Positions 25,578 through 35,305 of a DNA stretch of 62,596 nucleotides are shown piece after piece. The stretch is taken from positions 1-62,596 of the forward strand of contig NZ_PVTE01000031.1 of NCBI RefSeq assembly GCF_003002825.1, given 5' to 3'. The position numbers and the translations under genes are program-made. The notes under the pieces were generated by a model, which saw only the letters and a list, made by a program, of their open reading frames with translations, made no database searches and was not told the DNA's origin. This DNA is from Spirosoma oryzae (lineage in GTDB: Bacteria > Bacteroidota > Bacteroidia > Cytophagales > Spirosomataceae). Every line of letters starts with the position of its first letter. The stretch's first letter is position 1.

Positions 25578-26090
25578 CTATTTTAGTTTACTGGCAAACT
25601 CTGCTAGACGAATAATAAGCTGCTTCAACTCGTCAGTACTTTCAGCTAATTCATTATGAAATTGCTTATACTTCTCAACCTCATCAATTAATTTCTTTGA
25701 GACAGGTAAGCTGTTAATGCGCTTGACGGATTGGTTATAATTTGTACTCATAGACCCAAGATGAGATGCAAGTTTTCGAACGTCTTGGATCAATTGAAGT
25801 TGTAAGTCATTATCCGTTATGGCTGACCGTACATGTGATCCTGGCCCGTCAAGCTGGCAACGTTTCTTCACAAATTCGGACAAACTCAATCGCTGGTGAA
25901 AGAAACAGTACTCCTTGAATAGTCGACGTAGCAGCGTGTCTTCACGCTCGTCGAGGTAAACTTTCACGACGGATTCCTTACGTACGGCGTCCGGTTTTGC
26001 ACGGCGTCCGCCGTACGAACGCCGTACTTTCGGTTTCGATTCTTCCGTAGGTTTATCGGTTGTCGATTCACTTTTTTGAACTGGTTGCAT
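25578..26090 (-). CDS. Mobilisation protein MobA (relaxosome accessory)
   Basis: 170 residues. N-terminal basic region SYGGRRAKPDAVRKESVVKV, then EDTLLRRLFKEYCFFHQRLSLSEFVKKRC: the short beta strand plus two helices of a ribbon-helix-helix MobA/MobC protein. The C-terminal half is helical, with KLASHLGSMSTNYNQSVKRI, typical of this group. It binds oriT and helps the relaxase. It is followed by the relaxase on the same strand and preceded by a large non-coding region. Confidence 0.87.
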   Translation of the reverse strand: MQPVQKSESTTDKPTEESKPKVRRSYGGRRAKPDAVRKESVVKVYLDEREDTLLRRLFKEYCFFHQRLSLSEFVKKRCQLDGPGSHVRSAITDNDLQLQLIQDVRKLASHLGSMSTNYNQSVKRINSLPVSKKLIDEVEKYKQFHNELAESTDELKQLIIRLAEFASKLK

Positions 26091-26130
26091 AATGATGTAT
26101 CCAAACTGTAATCAAGCTTTGTATTGTTTC

Positions 26131-26198
26131 GCAGCGATGCCTTAGCTCGCTGCGCTGGCCCATTTACTCCGAATGGCTTAGCCTTCGGAGTAAATGGG
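26131..26198. other. Candidate oriT hairpins upstream of mobA
   Basis: A stem GCAGCGA/TCGCTGC (26131-26153), then a 15-bp perfect stem CCCATTTACTCCGAA with complement at 26184-26198, which extends inward by GGC/GCC. Directly downstream is a GC-rich stretch with CCCCCGGAGGGCAAGATCG. Hairpins directly upstream of mobA are where oriT is found in related elements; the nick site is not identified. Confidence 0.45.
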
Positions 26199-26820
26199 TA
26201 GTGTTACCCCCGGAGGGCAAGATCGTTGAGAGGGACTGGAAAATGAAAATCGACAGATTTCTATTTTTCGGGCCCGAACAACACATCTTGCTCTTTCCAA
26301 ATTTGGAAAGCATTGACCGCGTGCGGTGGCGTCTCTTGCCCGGTGATAAAGTACGTCTTTTTAATTGATTCTATCAACTGATAAACTGAATTTTATATTA
26401 TTCTATACAGATTACAATCAGCCACAAAATATATAACCCAATGATTATCAGAACATAATCAATATATCCGTTTGTGCCCGTGTAAGTGTGCGTTAAGCCA
26501 GACAATACAGGATGTTGAGAAATTGACTTATTCCGGGATCTGAAGACGGTTCCATTGTGAGTAGGCTGGCTGCTGAGCTAGTACCTAGACGGGCGACTGG
26601 AAGCGAGTTAGAAGCGTAGTGTAAGTGACGGACATTGATCCCAGCGTTGGATCAATCTAATACTAATCAGCAACTGGCGCAGATCGGCTGCGTTTTATGT
26701 AAAAAGCTAGGAAGAAAATGGGGTAATTCAGAAAATCTGTTTTACACGAAATGTAGACATAACTATCTTATATTCAGTAATTTATAAAGAAGCCTTTGGA
26801 TTGATCCAACTTGGCAGTTT

Positions 26821-26875
26821 GACAAACAAACAAATTGCCAAAGCATTGTATAAAACACTAATTTGTTTGTTTGTC
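26821..26875. repeat. 16-bp perfect inverted repeat in the mobA-parA region
   Basis: GACAAACAAACAAATT at 26821-26836 and its complement at 26860-26875, loop of 23 nt. It may be a binding site for a partition or regulatory protein. Confidence 0.75.
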
Positions 26876-27298
26876 TGATATACAAATAAATATATATTTT
26901 ATTTAATAAATGCAAATGGCTTTATATATCTAATTAAAACATATGGCAAATTGTATGACAGATAGACAAATAGAATGACACACTACTTGTGATAGAAATT
27001 AATAAGCATGTAAAGTATCTGGCATCTAACTACGCAGGCATAATCTTTTACAAAATAAAAACTAACTAAGCATATATATAACTTTTCAAATAAAATCAGT
27101 ATTATTTATATAATGTGTGAAATTATACTTTATATAAAATGTCAATTTTTTTAATAAATGTTTTATGAGCTAATATTCTGTATATCACTTGTTTGACTAA
27201 AATATTTAATATGATATATATATTAGATATACATTTTATGTTGTATATGAGAAATGTTTGTAGGTATTTTGGGTGTACCATATCTAACAATATCAAGC

Positions 27299-28036
27299 AT
27301 GAACGATCAAGAAAAACTCCAGGCTCTGGCCGATTCACTACCTGCTGGTAGTCCCCCACAAGTAATTACGATTGCATCTCAAAAGGGGGGTGTCGGTAAA
27401 ACGACATTAACCATGCTTACGGCTACTTATTTATATGCGCTTGGTATGCGAATTATGGTTATTGACGCTGACAAACCTCAGCATAGCATCCATAAAATGA
27501 GACTTAAGGAATTGAACGATCTCAACGGGGATGCTGCGCTGAAAGCAGTTTATGATGAAAAGGGATTATCTCCCTATAAGATTATTGAGAGTTCAATTGA
27601 TGAAGCTGGTAATGTGTTACCGATTATAATAGATTCTGGTCAGTTTGACTACATTTTTTTAGACCTACCGGGAACGCTGAATGTAGCCGGCATGAGTGTC
27701 CTTGCTTCGCATATTGATAAGTTAATCATCCCAATGGAACAGGACCAGAAAACGTTTGCATCAGGCTTCGAGACGGTTGCATTTTACCGGTCCATTAAAC
27801 CCGAAATTCCAATTGGTCTGCTGTGGAATCGTATAAAGCCAAGCGAGTCCAAAACGTTTATGAAGGCAGTAAATGATCATGCAAGTATGAATGTCGGTTT
27901 GCATATCTTAAATACAGTCTTTTTTGATCGAGTTACGCTAAAACGGAGTAGTTCAACTCTACATCCAAGCGATGATGAACTACTTGTTAATTTTATCCGT
28001 GAGCTGATTAGTGAAGGCGGCTTTTTGCACATTTAA
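27299..28036 (+). CDS. ParA-family ATPase (TraA of the conjugation locus)
   Basis: 245 residues from the ATG at 27299 (an upstream in-frame ATG at 27254 would add residues before the natural start). Walker A ASQKGGVGKTTL near residue 27 with the signature lysine, IDADKPQHSI, and DYIFLDLPGTLN as the Walker B. It is the first gene of the transfer operon and is of the ParA/MinD type, called TraA in Bacteroidota elements. It may act in partition or in placing the transfer machinery. The downstream DUF3408 gene starts 23 bp after its end. Confidence 0.88.
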   Translation: MNDQEKLQALADSLPAGSPPQVITIASQKGGVGKTTLTMLTATYLYALGMRIMVIDADKPQHSIHKMRLKELNDLNGDAALKAVYDEKGLSPYKIIESSIDEAGNVLPIIIDSGQFDYIFLDLPGTLNVAGMSVLASHIDKLIIPMEQDQKTFASGFETVAFYRSIKPEIPIGLLWNRIKPSESKTFMKAVNDHASMNVGLHILNTVFFDRVTLKRSSSTLHPSDDELLVNFIRELISEGGFLHI

Positions 28037-28059
28037 TCAATCAGTAATCGAAACGTTTT

Positions 28060-28665
28060 ATGGCAAAATCAAATACGGGAGCAAATCCCAATGACATAGG
28101 TGGGATGTTGGGGGCTATGAATCAGTCGACTTCGATGAGCGACTTCATCAAAGAAATAAAGAGTGATTCACCCGAAAAAAAAACGGAAGAACAAAGTAAA
28201 CCGGTATCTGAAAACGCTCCCACCCCCTCCCCCCCTCCTGGGCAACAAAATGCTACACCAGTTCATTGTTCATCTCCCCAAAAAATAGGGATCAGTCTTT
28301 CAGTTAAACAATCGGAGACAGATGATGAACAAGAACCTGACCTTACTCACTCTACTGGTGTAAAGGATAGGACTGGCGTGGATACTTCCCTTTCGCTAGT
28401 GTCTCAAACGGCCGATGAATTTTGTACAATGAATCTCCAGATGAAGTCGATGGCTAATGGAGGTCTAAAGCATATAAATATTTCCCCCCGTCTGCACAAC
28501 ATTCTCTCGATGCTGGCAGAGTACACCGAGAACATTGGTGCTCCTGTTCCGATGCAAACCATTCTCGATAACGTGCTTTCCCGGTACTTTAAAGCCAATG
28601 AAAAGGCGTTGCGAACGATCAATCGGCGGAATCTTAAATCGAAGGAAGATCGATTCGATTTGTAG
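28060..28665 (+). CDS. DUF3408 protein (TraB-like)
   Basis: 201 residues. The first 120 residues are Ser/Pro/Thr/Glu-rich and disordered; the rest has HINISPRLHNILSMLAEYTE, then MQTILDNVLSRYF, matching DUF3408. It is presumably a DNA-binding or partition protein next to the ParA-like ATPase, which is the usual gene pair. Confidence 0.8.
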   Translation: MAKSNTGANPNDIGGMLGAMNQSTSMSDFIKEIKSDSPEKKTEEQSKPVSENAPTPSPPPGQQNATPVHCSSPQKIGISLSVKQSETDDEQEPDLTHSTGVKDRTGVDTSLSLVSQTADEFCTMNLQMKSMANGGLKHINISPRLHNILSMLAEYTENIGAPVPMQTILDNVLSRYFKANEKALRTINRRNLKSKEDRFDL

Positions 28666-28697
28666 CTATCACCCACTTACTCTAAACTGATCAAGTT

Positions 28698-29699
28698 ATG
28701 CTTTTTGGACTGCTTACTGGCATACTGGTAGTAACGCATATTATACCCCTGCTACTGATTGTTGCTGCTATTCTGTGGATTGCATTACTACTTTTCGACA
28801 AGATAGTCCCCTACCTGCCGCTGCCGAATAAAGACGTTCCGCCCCCTATCTCTGCTCCTACCGCTCTGACCCCAGTCAAGCCAGCTAAATCGACGTCCAT
28901 ACTGGGAGCTACTAAAACTCGAATCGCTCCTATCCCTACTACCAAGACAGCCGAATTAGCAGATGATAAGTCAGTCCCGCTGCCAGCCGGTGCTGTTGAC
29001 AGACAAGAACAGGACAAGCAAACTGGCGTCAAGAGCGAGAAACCCGAGACAACAGCTTATGATAACTCCAATCCGTTCCGGGCTACTACAATTCCTGGCT
29101 CAACCAGTACGGGCAAATCAACAATTGTAGTCGATAATTCAACCAGTGAAGAAAAGCAGCAGAAAGGACAAGACGATGTTTCGTCAGTCGAATCAGACGA
29201 TGATGAGAAAGAACCCGGCTTTGACGACCTAGATCCCACCGATCCCGTCATTCCGGCAACGATGGCATCCCAATTGCCTCCGCCCCCTGCAATTGAATAT
29301 GAGCCGCTGCACATGGACCCTGACGCTGTACAGCACTATCCTTTAAGTTCACTTGATTCTGGCCAGGTCGACCCACCCTCACACCCTGTCGAACAGTACG
29401 CCCGGCGACTAAAAACCGTTCGGACGGCAGCTTTCGACATCGCCCGTGTTGTGCGTAACAAGCAACGTAATCAGTCTGCCGAACAACTTTCCACTCAATT
29501 TTTGGGCCTCATTGAGCACTATCAATTACTGGCCGATATGAACGTCAAGCGAATCATCGACCAAGCTCACGAGCGTAGTCGTCAGACCTACGACGAACAC
29601 ATCGAACTTTTTTTCAGAATTCAGAATGCCTGTATCTCCGGTGAACTTGAACCCGCTGAGGATGAAACTGATGATGAAAGGGAAGGGAATCACAGTTAA
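28698..29699 (+). CDS. Membrane-anchored proline-rich protein, unknown
   Basis: 333 residues. An N-terminal hydrophobic segment to residue 33 (LLTGILVVTHIIPLLLIVAA) is followed by a long Pro/Thr/Lys/Asp-rich linker and a helical C-terminus (residues 230-320) with FDIARVVRNKQRNQ and MNVKRIIDQAHERSR. It lies between the DUF3408 gene and the first DUF4134 gene and is thus part of the transfer operon. No family is recognised; the position suggests TraC/TraD of other elements. Confidence 0.65.
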   Translation: MLFGLLTGILVVTHIIPLLLIVAAILWIALLLFDKIVPYLPLPNKDVPPPISAPTALTPVKPAKSTSILGATKTRIAPIPTTKTAELADDKSVPLPAGAVDRQEQDKQTGVKSEKPETTAYDNSNPFRATTIPGSTSTGKSTIVVDNSTSEEKQQKGQDDVSSVESDDDEKEPGFDDLDPTDPVIPATMASQLPPPPAIEYEPLHMDPDAVQHYPLSSLDSGQVDPPSHPVEQYARRLKTVRTAAFDIARVVRNKQRNQSAEQLSTQFLGLIEHYQLLADMNVKRIIDQAHERSRQTYDEHIELFFRIQNACISGELEPAEDETDDEREGNHS

Positions 29700-29797
29700 C
29701 TGTAATTTCAGATCGTCAATATATTTTTTATATATTTTTAAATTGGTAATTTCGACTGTTAATTCAAATTTTCAATAAACCAAAGTACGTGTTAAGC

Positions 29798-30127
29798 ATG
29801 AACAAGCCCTTGATTTTTCAGAAGTCGGTTCGCGTTGCAGCCATCTTTTTTACCGTCCTGTCGGTCGGTGTTGGTAATGCGTTTGCTCAGACGGTCAGTT
29901 CGGCGCTGGGAAATGCCGATACAGAAATACGCAGTTCGTTTACGCCTGTCAGTCGGATCATGTATGCTGTAATGGCGATAATTGGCGTTGTAGGGGCTAT
30001 TTCTGTGTACGGCAAATGGAGCGCAGGCGATCCTGATACTCGGAAATCAGCAGCGAGCTGGTTTGGTGCGTTGATTTTTGCCGGTCTGGTACTGCTGGTC
30101 CTGAAAGCAGTTTTCGGCGTATCGTAA
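29798..30127 (+). CDS. traE: TraE, DUF4134 family
   Basis: 109 residues from ATG 29798. Signal peptide to about residue 30 (VGNAFAQ), then two membrane segments around FTPVSRIMYAVMAIIG and WFGALIFAGLVLLVL, and GKWSAGDPDTRKSAASW between them. This is the conserved DUF4134 layout of TraE, a VirB2-like pore or pilin-type protein. A second, diverged copy follows at 30239. Confidence 0.88.
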   Translation: MNKPLIFQKSVRVAAIFFTVLSVGVGNAFAQTVSSALGNADTEIRSSFTPVSRIMYAVMAIIGVVGAISVYGKWSAGDPDTRKSAASWFGALIFAGLVLLVLKAVFGVS

Positions 30128-30238
30128 GCCAACAGTACCGGTAAGAACCTGGGTAGGTATAACCGGCCAACGAGTAGTTACCCCCTGAGTAGGTGTCGGC
30201 TTTATCTATTATCATTCTGGTACATCCAGCCTCTTCGT

Positions 30239-30541
30239 ATGCGACGTTTTAATCTGAAATTTATATTAATGATCTGCCTTTTAGTTTTCCTTGGACTGCT
30301 TACTGCTTATGCGCAGGCGGTAAACGTTGATGCGGCCACAATGGAAGTGTCGGGTGGTTACAGACAGTTCAAGACTTTTTCGAAAGGTGTATCGGCAATA
30401 TGCGCCTGTGTGGGCGCGATTCGGGTATATAGCAAATTTAGCAGTGGTGATCCGGATATGCGCCGTGGGGTGCTCGTCTGGTTTGGTGCTGCCTTATTCG
30501 CTGCGTTGCTGCCAAGTGTGCTGGATGCACTGTTTCGTTAA
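30239..30541 (+). CDS. Second DUF4134 (TraE-like) protein
   Basis: 100 residues with a signal peptide (MRRFNLKFILMICLLVFLG, cut after YAQA) and the same core: RVYSKFSSGDPDMRRGVLVWFGAA. Tandem paralogue of the TraE at 29798-30127, with low identity outside this core. It may be a second subunit of the pore. Confidence 0.82.
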   Translation: MRRFNLKFILMICLLVFLGLLTAYAQAVNVDAATMEVSGGYRQFKTFSKGVSAICACVGAIRVYSKFSSGDPDMRRGVLVWFGAALFAALLPSVLDALFR

Positions 30542-30550
30542 CAAACGATC

Positions 30551-30907
30551 ATGTATCTAATCAACAAAGGAGTAGATCGACCGCCTGAAGTGCTCGGCAT
30601 CCGGGGCATGAATTTTCTAATGTTGCTGGCGGGCGGGACGGTAGGAGGGATGATTTTCACGGCCCTGCTGATCGCTGCCCTGGGGCTAAGTCCACTGTAT
30701 ACCTTCGGGGCATTCCTGGTGTCAGTAATGATTGGCTACCAAAACCTGGTGCGCTACTCGAAAAAATACGGCGAACGGGGGCTGATCAAATTTCAGGCCC
30801 GCAACCGGGTTCCGGGCGTAATTATGGTTCGTGACGCTGGCCTGTTTCGGTTTGCGGCTCAACCCTCACCCCTCGCACAGAAGAGGACAAAGCGCAGCAA
30901 GCAATGA
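30551..30907 (+). CDS. traF: TraF, DUF4133 family
   Basis: 118 residues, two membrane segments near residues 20-60 and a charged tail. GVDRPPEVLGIRGMNFL and the FQARNRVPG tail are typical of DUF4133. VirB3-like partner of the following ATPase; its stop overlaps the ATPase start (ATGA). Confidence 0.88.
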   Translation: MYLINKGVDRPPEVLGIRGMNFLMLLAGGTVGGMIFTALLIAALGLSPLYTFGAFLVSVMIGYQNLVRYSKKYGERGLIKFQARNRVPGVIMVRDAGLFRFAAQPSPLAQKRTKRSKQ

Positions 30908-33399
30908 AACGAAGCAGTGAATTACTTGACGTCATGCCGATCTGGCGTGTCGAACGGGATTATATTATCTCGACATACGGCGATTTTACGGCCGTTTACG
31001 AATTACAGTTACCAGAACTATTCACGCTGTCATCGACCGTGAACATGGTGGGTGAACAGCGCGTGGAAACAGGCGACTTTCGTGAACTGAATGAAACCTG
31101 GGTGAAGGCAATCGGTGTGTTGCCTGATCATGTCATTCTGCACAAACAGGATTGGTTTACAGTCGAGAAGTATGAGCCGCACTACGCTGTGAATACGTAC
31201 CTCGACAAAGCCAGCGAGCGGCACTTCAACGAGCGGCCCTATCTGGCTCATAAGTGCTATGTATACATTACCAAAACCCACCCACATCGGTCAGCAGTAT
31301 CATCGCTCAAAACGGCGTTGGTCAGTGGACGACTGCTTCCCAAAGAGGTAATGGACACCCGTAGCCAGGAGGATTTTCTCAACAGTATTGCGCAATTCGA
31401 GTCGATACTTACCTCGACGCGTAAAATTACCATGCGCCAGTTACCCGGTACCGAACTGGCTTCTGAGAAAGGTGCGCCTGGTCTGATCGAGCGATACATG
31501 AGTTTGCACCCAACCGAACCCATAGTTCCCCTCTGCGACGTACGGATGGGGGATGAGCTGATGGTTGGCCACAAGCAGGTTCGGTTCTTCACGATCGCCG
31601 ACGTCGATGACCTATCCGAACAGGTATATACCCACAACCGGGTTGAAGCGTTGTCGTCTGAAAATTCGTCGGTGACGGTAGGGTTTGCCACACCCGTATC
31701 GCTCATGCTGAACGTCGACCATGTCTACAATCAGTACATTTTTAAGGTCAGTAAACACGACCATTTTCCCAAGCTGGAACAACGGTCGCGGGAAATGACG
31801 GCACTGGGCAGCTTCGGTAAGGCCAATCAGTCGAATGCCGCGCTGATCGATGCGTTTCTGGGCTATGCAGCCGATACCGGTTATTCGCCGGTGCGTTGTC
31901 ATTTCAACCTGATGGTATGGACAGAAGACAAAGCGCAGCTACCTCAGATTCGCCACCAGGTTACCTCGGCCATTGCGCGTATGGGCGTGCGCCCACGTGA
32001 GAACTCCAGTGACGGTCCTTTTCTTTTCTGGGCGGGTATTCCCGGCGCGGCTTCCAATCTACCCGATGAAGATAAGTTCTGGACGTTTCTACCGCAGGCC
32101 ATCTGTATGCTCAATCATGAGTCAGTTACGGCCGATGATTTGTCGACGTTCGGTTTGAAACTGGTTGACCGATTATCGGGTAAACCAGTTCTGGTCGACC
32201 TTTCGGACATACCTATGGAGAAAGGGTGGATCTCCAACCGGAATAAGTTTATCGTCGGTCCGTCGGGGTCAGGTAAGTCGTTCTTTACCAACCATGCCCT
32301 GCGCAGCTACGTCAATCAGGGATCACACGCGGTGGTCGTCGATGTAGGTGACAGCTACGAGGGCCTATGCCAGCTACTGGGTGGGCGTTACCTGACCTAC
32401 AAACCAGAATCACCCATCCACTTCAATCCATTTTTTATCGAAAGTCGCCGTTACCCCGACATCGAAAAAATTGAAGCGATCAAAGCACTCCTGTTATCGC
32501 TCTGGAAAAAGGAAGAGGACAAATTGACGCGGATTGAAGAAACGGCGTTTTCTCTGACCGTACGCAACTACTTTGACCGCCTGCAAACGGATTTGGACAT
32601 TGTTCCCTGTTTCAACACGTACTACGAGTATATACGGGACGAGTTTCCGTCAGTGCTCAAGGAAAAAGGGATTCAGGATCATCATTTTGACTACAAAGGC
32701 TTCATGCTGACGATGGAACCTTTCTATAAAGGGGGTGAGTACGATTACCTGCTCAACAGTGAGGAAAACCTTGATTTAACATCGGTACCGTTCGTTGTTT
32801 TTGAGTTGGATAACATCAAGGATCATCCGATCCTGTTTCCAGTGGTGACCATTATCATTATGGACACCTTCATCACCAAGATGCGTCAGCTCAAAGGTAC
32901 TCGTAAGATCATCCTGATCGAGGAAGCCTGGAAGGCGATCATGAAGCAGGGGATGGCCGAATACATCAAGTACCTCTACAAGACGGTACGTAAGCACTTC
33001 GGTGAGGCCTGGATTGTCACCCAGGAAGTTGATGACATCATTAATTCGCCGATTGTTCGGGGATCGATCATTAACAACGCGGATACAAAAATTCTGCTTG
33101 ACCAGCGTAAGTACCAAAACAAATTCACTGAAGTAAAAACCTTTCTGGCGCTTACCGAACGGGACAAGAACCTGGCCCTGTCGCTCAACCGGGATAATGA
33201 CCCCGCCCGGCGCTACAAAGAAGTATTCGTTAGCTACGGGGGTCAGCACAGCGCCGTCTACGGCGTCGAGGTCTCGCGCCCCGAGTACTTTGCCTTCACC
33301 ACGGAACAGCGGGAGAAAACGCAAATCACCAGCCGTACCGCAGCCAATGGCGGCAACGTTGAGCTGGCCATTCGGGATTACATCGATTCGCAGCCGTAG
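30904..33399 (+). CDS. traG: TraG conjugation ATPase (VirB4-like)
   Basis: 831 residues. Energy-supplying ATPase of the type IV secretion pore. Residues 440-470 hold the Walker A: FIVGPSGSGKSFFTNHALRS. Walker B KIILIEEAWKAIMK near residue 670, followed by GEAWIVTQEVDDI as a sensor region. N-terminal CagE/TrbE-type half with YDIISTYGDFTA and VRFFTIADVDDL. Length matches TraG of Bacteroides elements. Starts 4 bp inside the preceding TraF. No lesion is seen. Confidence 0.93.
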   Translation: MKRSSELLDVMPIWRVERDYIISTYGDFTAVYELQLPELFTLSSTVNMVGEQRVETGDFRELNETWVKAIGVLPDHVILHKQDWFTVEKYEPHYAVNTYLDKASERHFNERPYLAHKCYVYITKTHPHRSAVSSLKTALVSGRLLPKEVMDTRSQEDFLNSIAQFESILTSTRKITMRQLPGTELASEKGAPGLIERYMSLHPTEPIVPLCDVRMGDELMVGHKQVRFFTIADVDDLSEQVYTHNRVEALSSENSSVTVGFATPVSLMLNVDHVYNQYIFKVSKHDHFPKLEQRSREMTALGSFGKANQSNAALIDAFLGYAADTGYSPVRCHFNLMVWTEDKAQLPQIRHQVTSAIARMGVRPRENSSDGPFLFWAGIPGAASNLPDEDKFWTFLPQAICMLNHESVTADDLSTFGLKLVDRLSGKPVLVDLSDIPMEKGWISNRNKFIVGPSGSGKSFFTNHALRSYVNQGSHAVVVDVGDSYEGLCQLLGGRYLTYKPESPIHFNPFFIESRRYPDIEKIEAIKALLLSLWKKEEDKLTRIEETAFSLTVRNYFDRLQTDLDIVPCFNTYYEYIRDEFPSVLKEKGIQDHHFDYKGFMLTMEPFYKGGEYDYLLNSEENLDLTSVPFVVFELDNIKDHPILFPVVTIIIMDTFITKMRQLKGTRKIILIEEAWKAIMKQGMAEYIKYLYKTVRKHFGEAWIVTQEVDDIINSPIVRGSIINNADTKILLDQRKYQNKFTEVKTFLALTERDKNLALSLNRDNDPARRYKEVFVSYGGQHSAVYGVEVSRPEYFAFTTEQREKTQITSRTAANGGNVELAIRDYIDSQP

Positions 33400-33452
33400 C
33401 ACGGCTGGCAGTTAAAGGGTCATAGTATTTATCCATGTTAAACCAAAGTTCT

Positions 33453-34415
33453 ATGAAACGATTGATCTGGGGCTGTTGCCTACTGATTTTGTTGTTGGGA
33501 AGCGGAACCACGGGCCGGGGACAGGCTGGGTATACGCCCTTGGTTACGCAAACCGGCACTGACGCCGACGACAAACCTATTTTCGAGGTTAAATTCAGTG
33601 ACGGAACAACGAATGTCGTTGTTGGACAGGATGCGCTGAGTCAACTGATGACCAGTTACGCACAGGGCGTTGCCCTCTCGCTCGGAAGTGGTGGAACTCC
33701 CCCCTTCGTTCCGGGACCTACCGGTATCGGTGGCGGGCTACTCAATGCGCTGGACAGTGAACTGAGCAACGTACTGGGAATCGATGCCAATTCGATTATG
33801 TCAGGCTTGCAGGCGCAGATTAACGAGCTGGCGGCTTCGCTGATTTCGTCGGTCGTCGATGCTTCTCCAATTGGCGAGGTTGAGACGATGAAAGATATGA
33901 TGAAGGATGCCTACACCAAACAGCAAAAGATTCAATACCAAGCCCTAAAGCTGCAACTGGGTGAGAAAAAGGCGAATACTGAACTCTCATCCTCTTTCAT
34001 CAAGTACTACAATACACTTGATCTGCCCGCCCAATTAAAACGGGTGACCCATCAGGTCGACGCTATCAACCGGCTGGCGGGTAGTCAGCTATTTTCAGCC
34101 AGCGAACGGCAGGGAATCAGTAGCGCGCTGAGTCAGGTATCAGATACATCTGATCTGGAAGATGATGTTCGTTCGGCTTGCAACCTCAATGGGGAAAGCG
34201 TCTGGATGAGCGAAGCCGAGCGGGTTAACGTGCTTGATGCAGCCAGAGATCAGATTATTCGCCGGCAGCAAATGCTTAATACGTTCCGGGTGAATTTGTC
34301 AAATGCTTACGTCGCCCGCACCCGGCAGATAGCCCGCAATAAGAGTATGGCGGGAATGTTCAAAGACAACAGCACACTGAACAGGTACGTCAAAACCACT
34401 AAAAAATCGCTATGA
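33453..34415 (+). CDS. TraI-like (VirB5-type) conjugal protein
   Basis: About 320 residues. Signal peptide from MKRLIWGCCLLILLL, cut near GRGQA. The rest is helical and Gln/Ser-rich (NELAASLISSVVDASPI, KQQKIQYQALKLQLGEKKA). It matches, in place and form, the TraI protein (DUF4141-like) that follows TraG in Bacteroidota. It shares IQYQxLKL with the next gene, so the two are paralogues. An ATG at 33435 gives six more residues and cannot be excluded. Confidence 0.65.
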   Translation: MKRLIWGCCLLILLLGSGTTGRGQAGYTPLVTQTGTDADDKPIFEVKFSDGTTNVVVGQDALSQLMTSYAQGVALSLGSGGTPPFVPGPTGIGGGLLNALDSELSNVLGIDANSIMSGLQAQINELAASLISSVVDASPIGEVETMKDMMKDAYTKQQKIQYQALKLQLGEKKANTELSSSFIKYYNTLDLPAQLKRVTHQVDAINRLAGSQLFSASERQGISSALSQVSDTSDLEDDVRSACNLNGESVWMSEAERVNVLDAARDQIIRRQQMLNTFRVNLSNAYVARTRQIARNKSMAGMFKDNSTLNRYVKTTKKSL

Positions 34416-35299
34416 TGGTTTCTATTGATAATTTTCGTCGGGGAGGGCTTCTAATCGGCCTGTATTTGCTGACTCGTTGCGCCTGGGCTCAAATGCCGCC
34501 CGTCAACACACTATATCCATCGACCAGCGATCCGGTCGGTTTAGAGCAGCAGATCGATCAGCTCATTCAGGAACAGTCAGGGTCGATTATGAACGGATTG
34601 CAGGGATACGGCTTCAACTTCGGTAAAGCGATCGAGCAGAAAATCCTCGACGAAGTGATGTCCGGCATTGCCAGTGCTGTCGTCTACGCGCCCATCGCCG
34701 AAAAAATTCTGACTGCTTACCAGAAGCAGAAGAATAACAGTCTGGCACAGCAGCTTGGACAGGTTAAAAACGTGGCTAAAGCAGGACTGAACAACCAGCT
34801 GAAAATACAATATCAAGACCTCAAGCTGGCCTATGAGAAAGCCAAATACAACGCTGTTGAATCGCGTATGTTCAATGGGAGCAAAACCGAGCTGTTTGCC
34901 AACAAACAAACCGACGGACTGTATGGGAACTACGTCGGCGTGGTGGACGAGTTTTATAAGTCACAGGCCCAACACGATATGCTTCGCCAGGACGACAAGT
35001 ACATGGGCTATTACGTCATCGGAACGGCCGCAACATTGGCCGGCACCGACGATATGAAGGCTAAAATGGCGATGGCAAAACGTACCTACCAACCGGGCAG
35101 TTCGTCGGGGGAGGTAACCCAGACGAGTGCGTATGATCGGATCATGCTCAAGCAGCAGATCCGTGATCAGGCTTTACGTCAGCAGGCCGGGCTGTATAGT
35201 ATGCAGGGCCTGACGAGGGCCAACATCCTTAACAAGCAGCGACAGTTACAGCGTAAACGCTACAGCCAGACCATCAAGCTACCTTCCCAAAATCTGTAA
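34412..35299 (+). CDS. Second TraI-like conjugal protein
   Basis: 295 residues with a signal peptide up to about CAWAQ (residue 27). Helical, with the same motifs as the previous gene (KQKNNSLAQQLGQ, LKIQYQDLKLAYEKAKYN). Its start overlaps the stop of that gene (ATGA). It may be a second VirB5-like pilus-tip subunit. Confidence 0.62.
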   Translation: MMVSIDNFRRGGLLIGLYLLTRCAWAQMPPVNTLYPSTSDPVGLEQQIDQLIQEQSGSIMNGLQGYGFNFGKAIEQKILDEVMSGIASAVVYAPIAEKILTAYQKQKNNSLAQQLGQVKNVAKAGLNNQLKIQYQDLKLAYEKAKYNAVESRMFNGSKTELFANKQTDGLYGNYVGVVDEFYKSQAQHDMLRQDDKYMGYYVIGTAATLAGTDDMKAKMAMAKRTYQPGSSSGEVTQTSAYDRIMLKQQIRDQALRQQAGLYSMQGLTRANILNKQRQLQRKRYSQTIKLPSQNL

Positions 35300-35305
35300 C
35301 GCTGT

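Larger units (their letters stand above)
26091..27298. other. Non-coding control region between mobA and parA
   Basis: A 1.2-kb AT-rich stretch without a credible gene. It contains two hairpins near mobA (26131-26153 and 26159-26198), a 16-bp perfect inverted repeat at 26821-26836 / 26860-26875, and AT-only stretches. The two transcription units diverge from it. It is the natural site for oriT and for promoters of both units. Confidence 0.65.

Noticed and set aside
26000..26030. CGGCGTCCGCCG-like GC stretch in mobA
   Set aside because: It codes for the basic GGRRAKPDAVRK stretch in an open frame and does not fit the stem-loop-tail plan.
26400..27250. Plasmid replication origin with iterons
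   Set aside because: The stretch is AT-rich with short repeats, but no series of equal-spaced iterons and no replication initiator gene is recognised.
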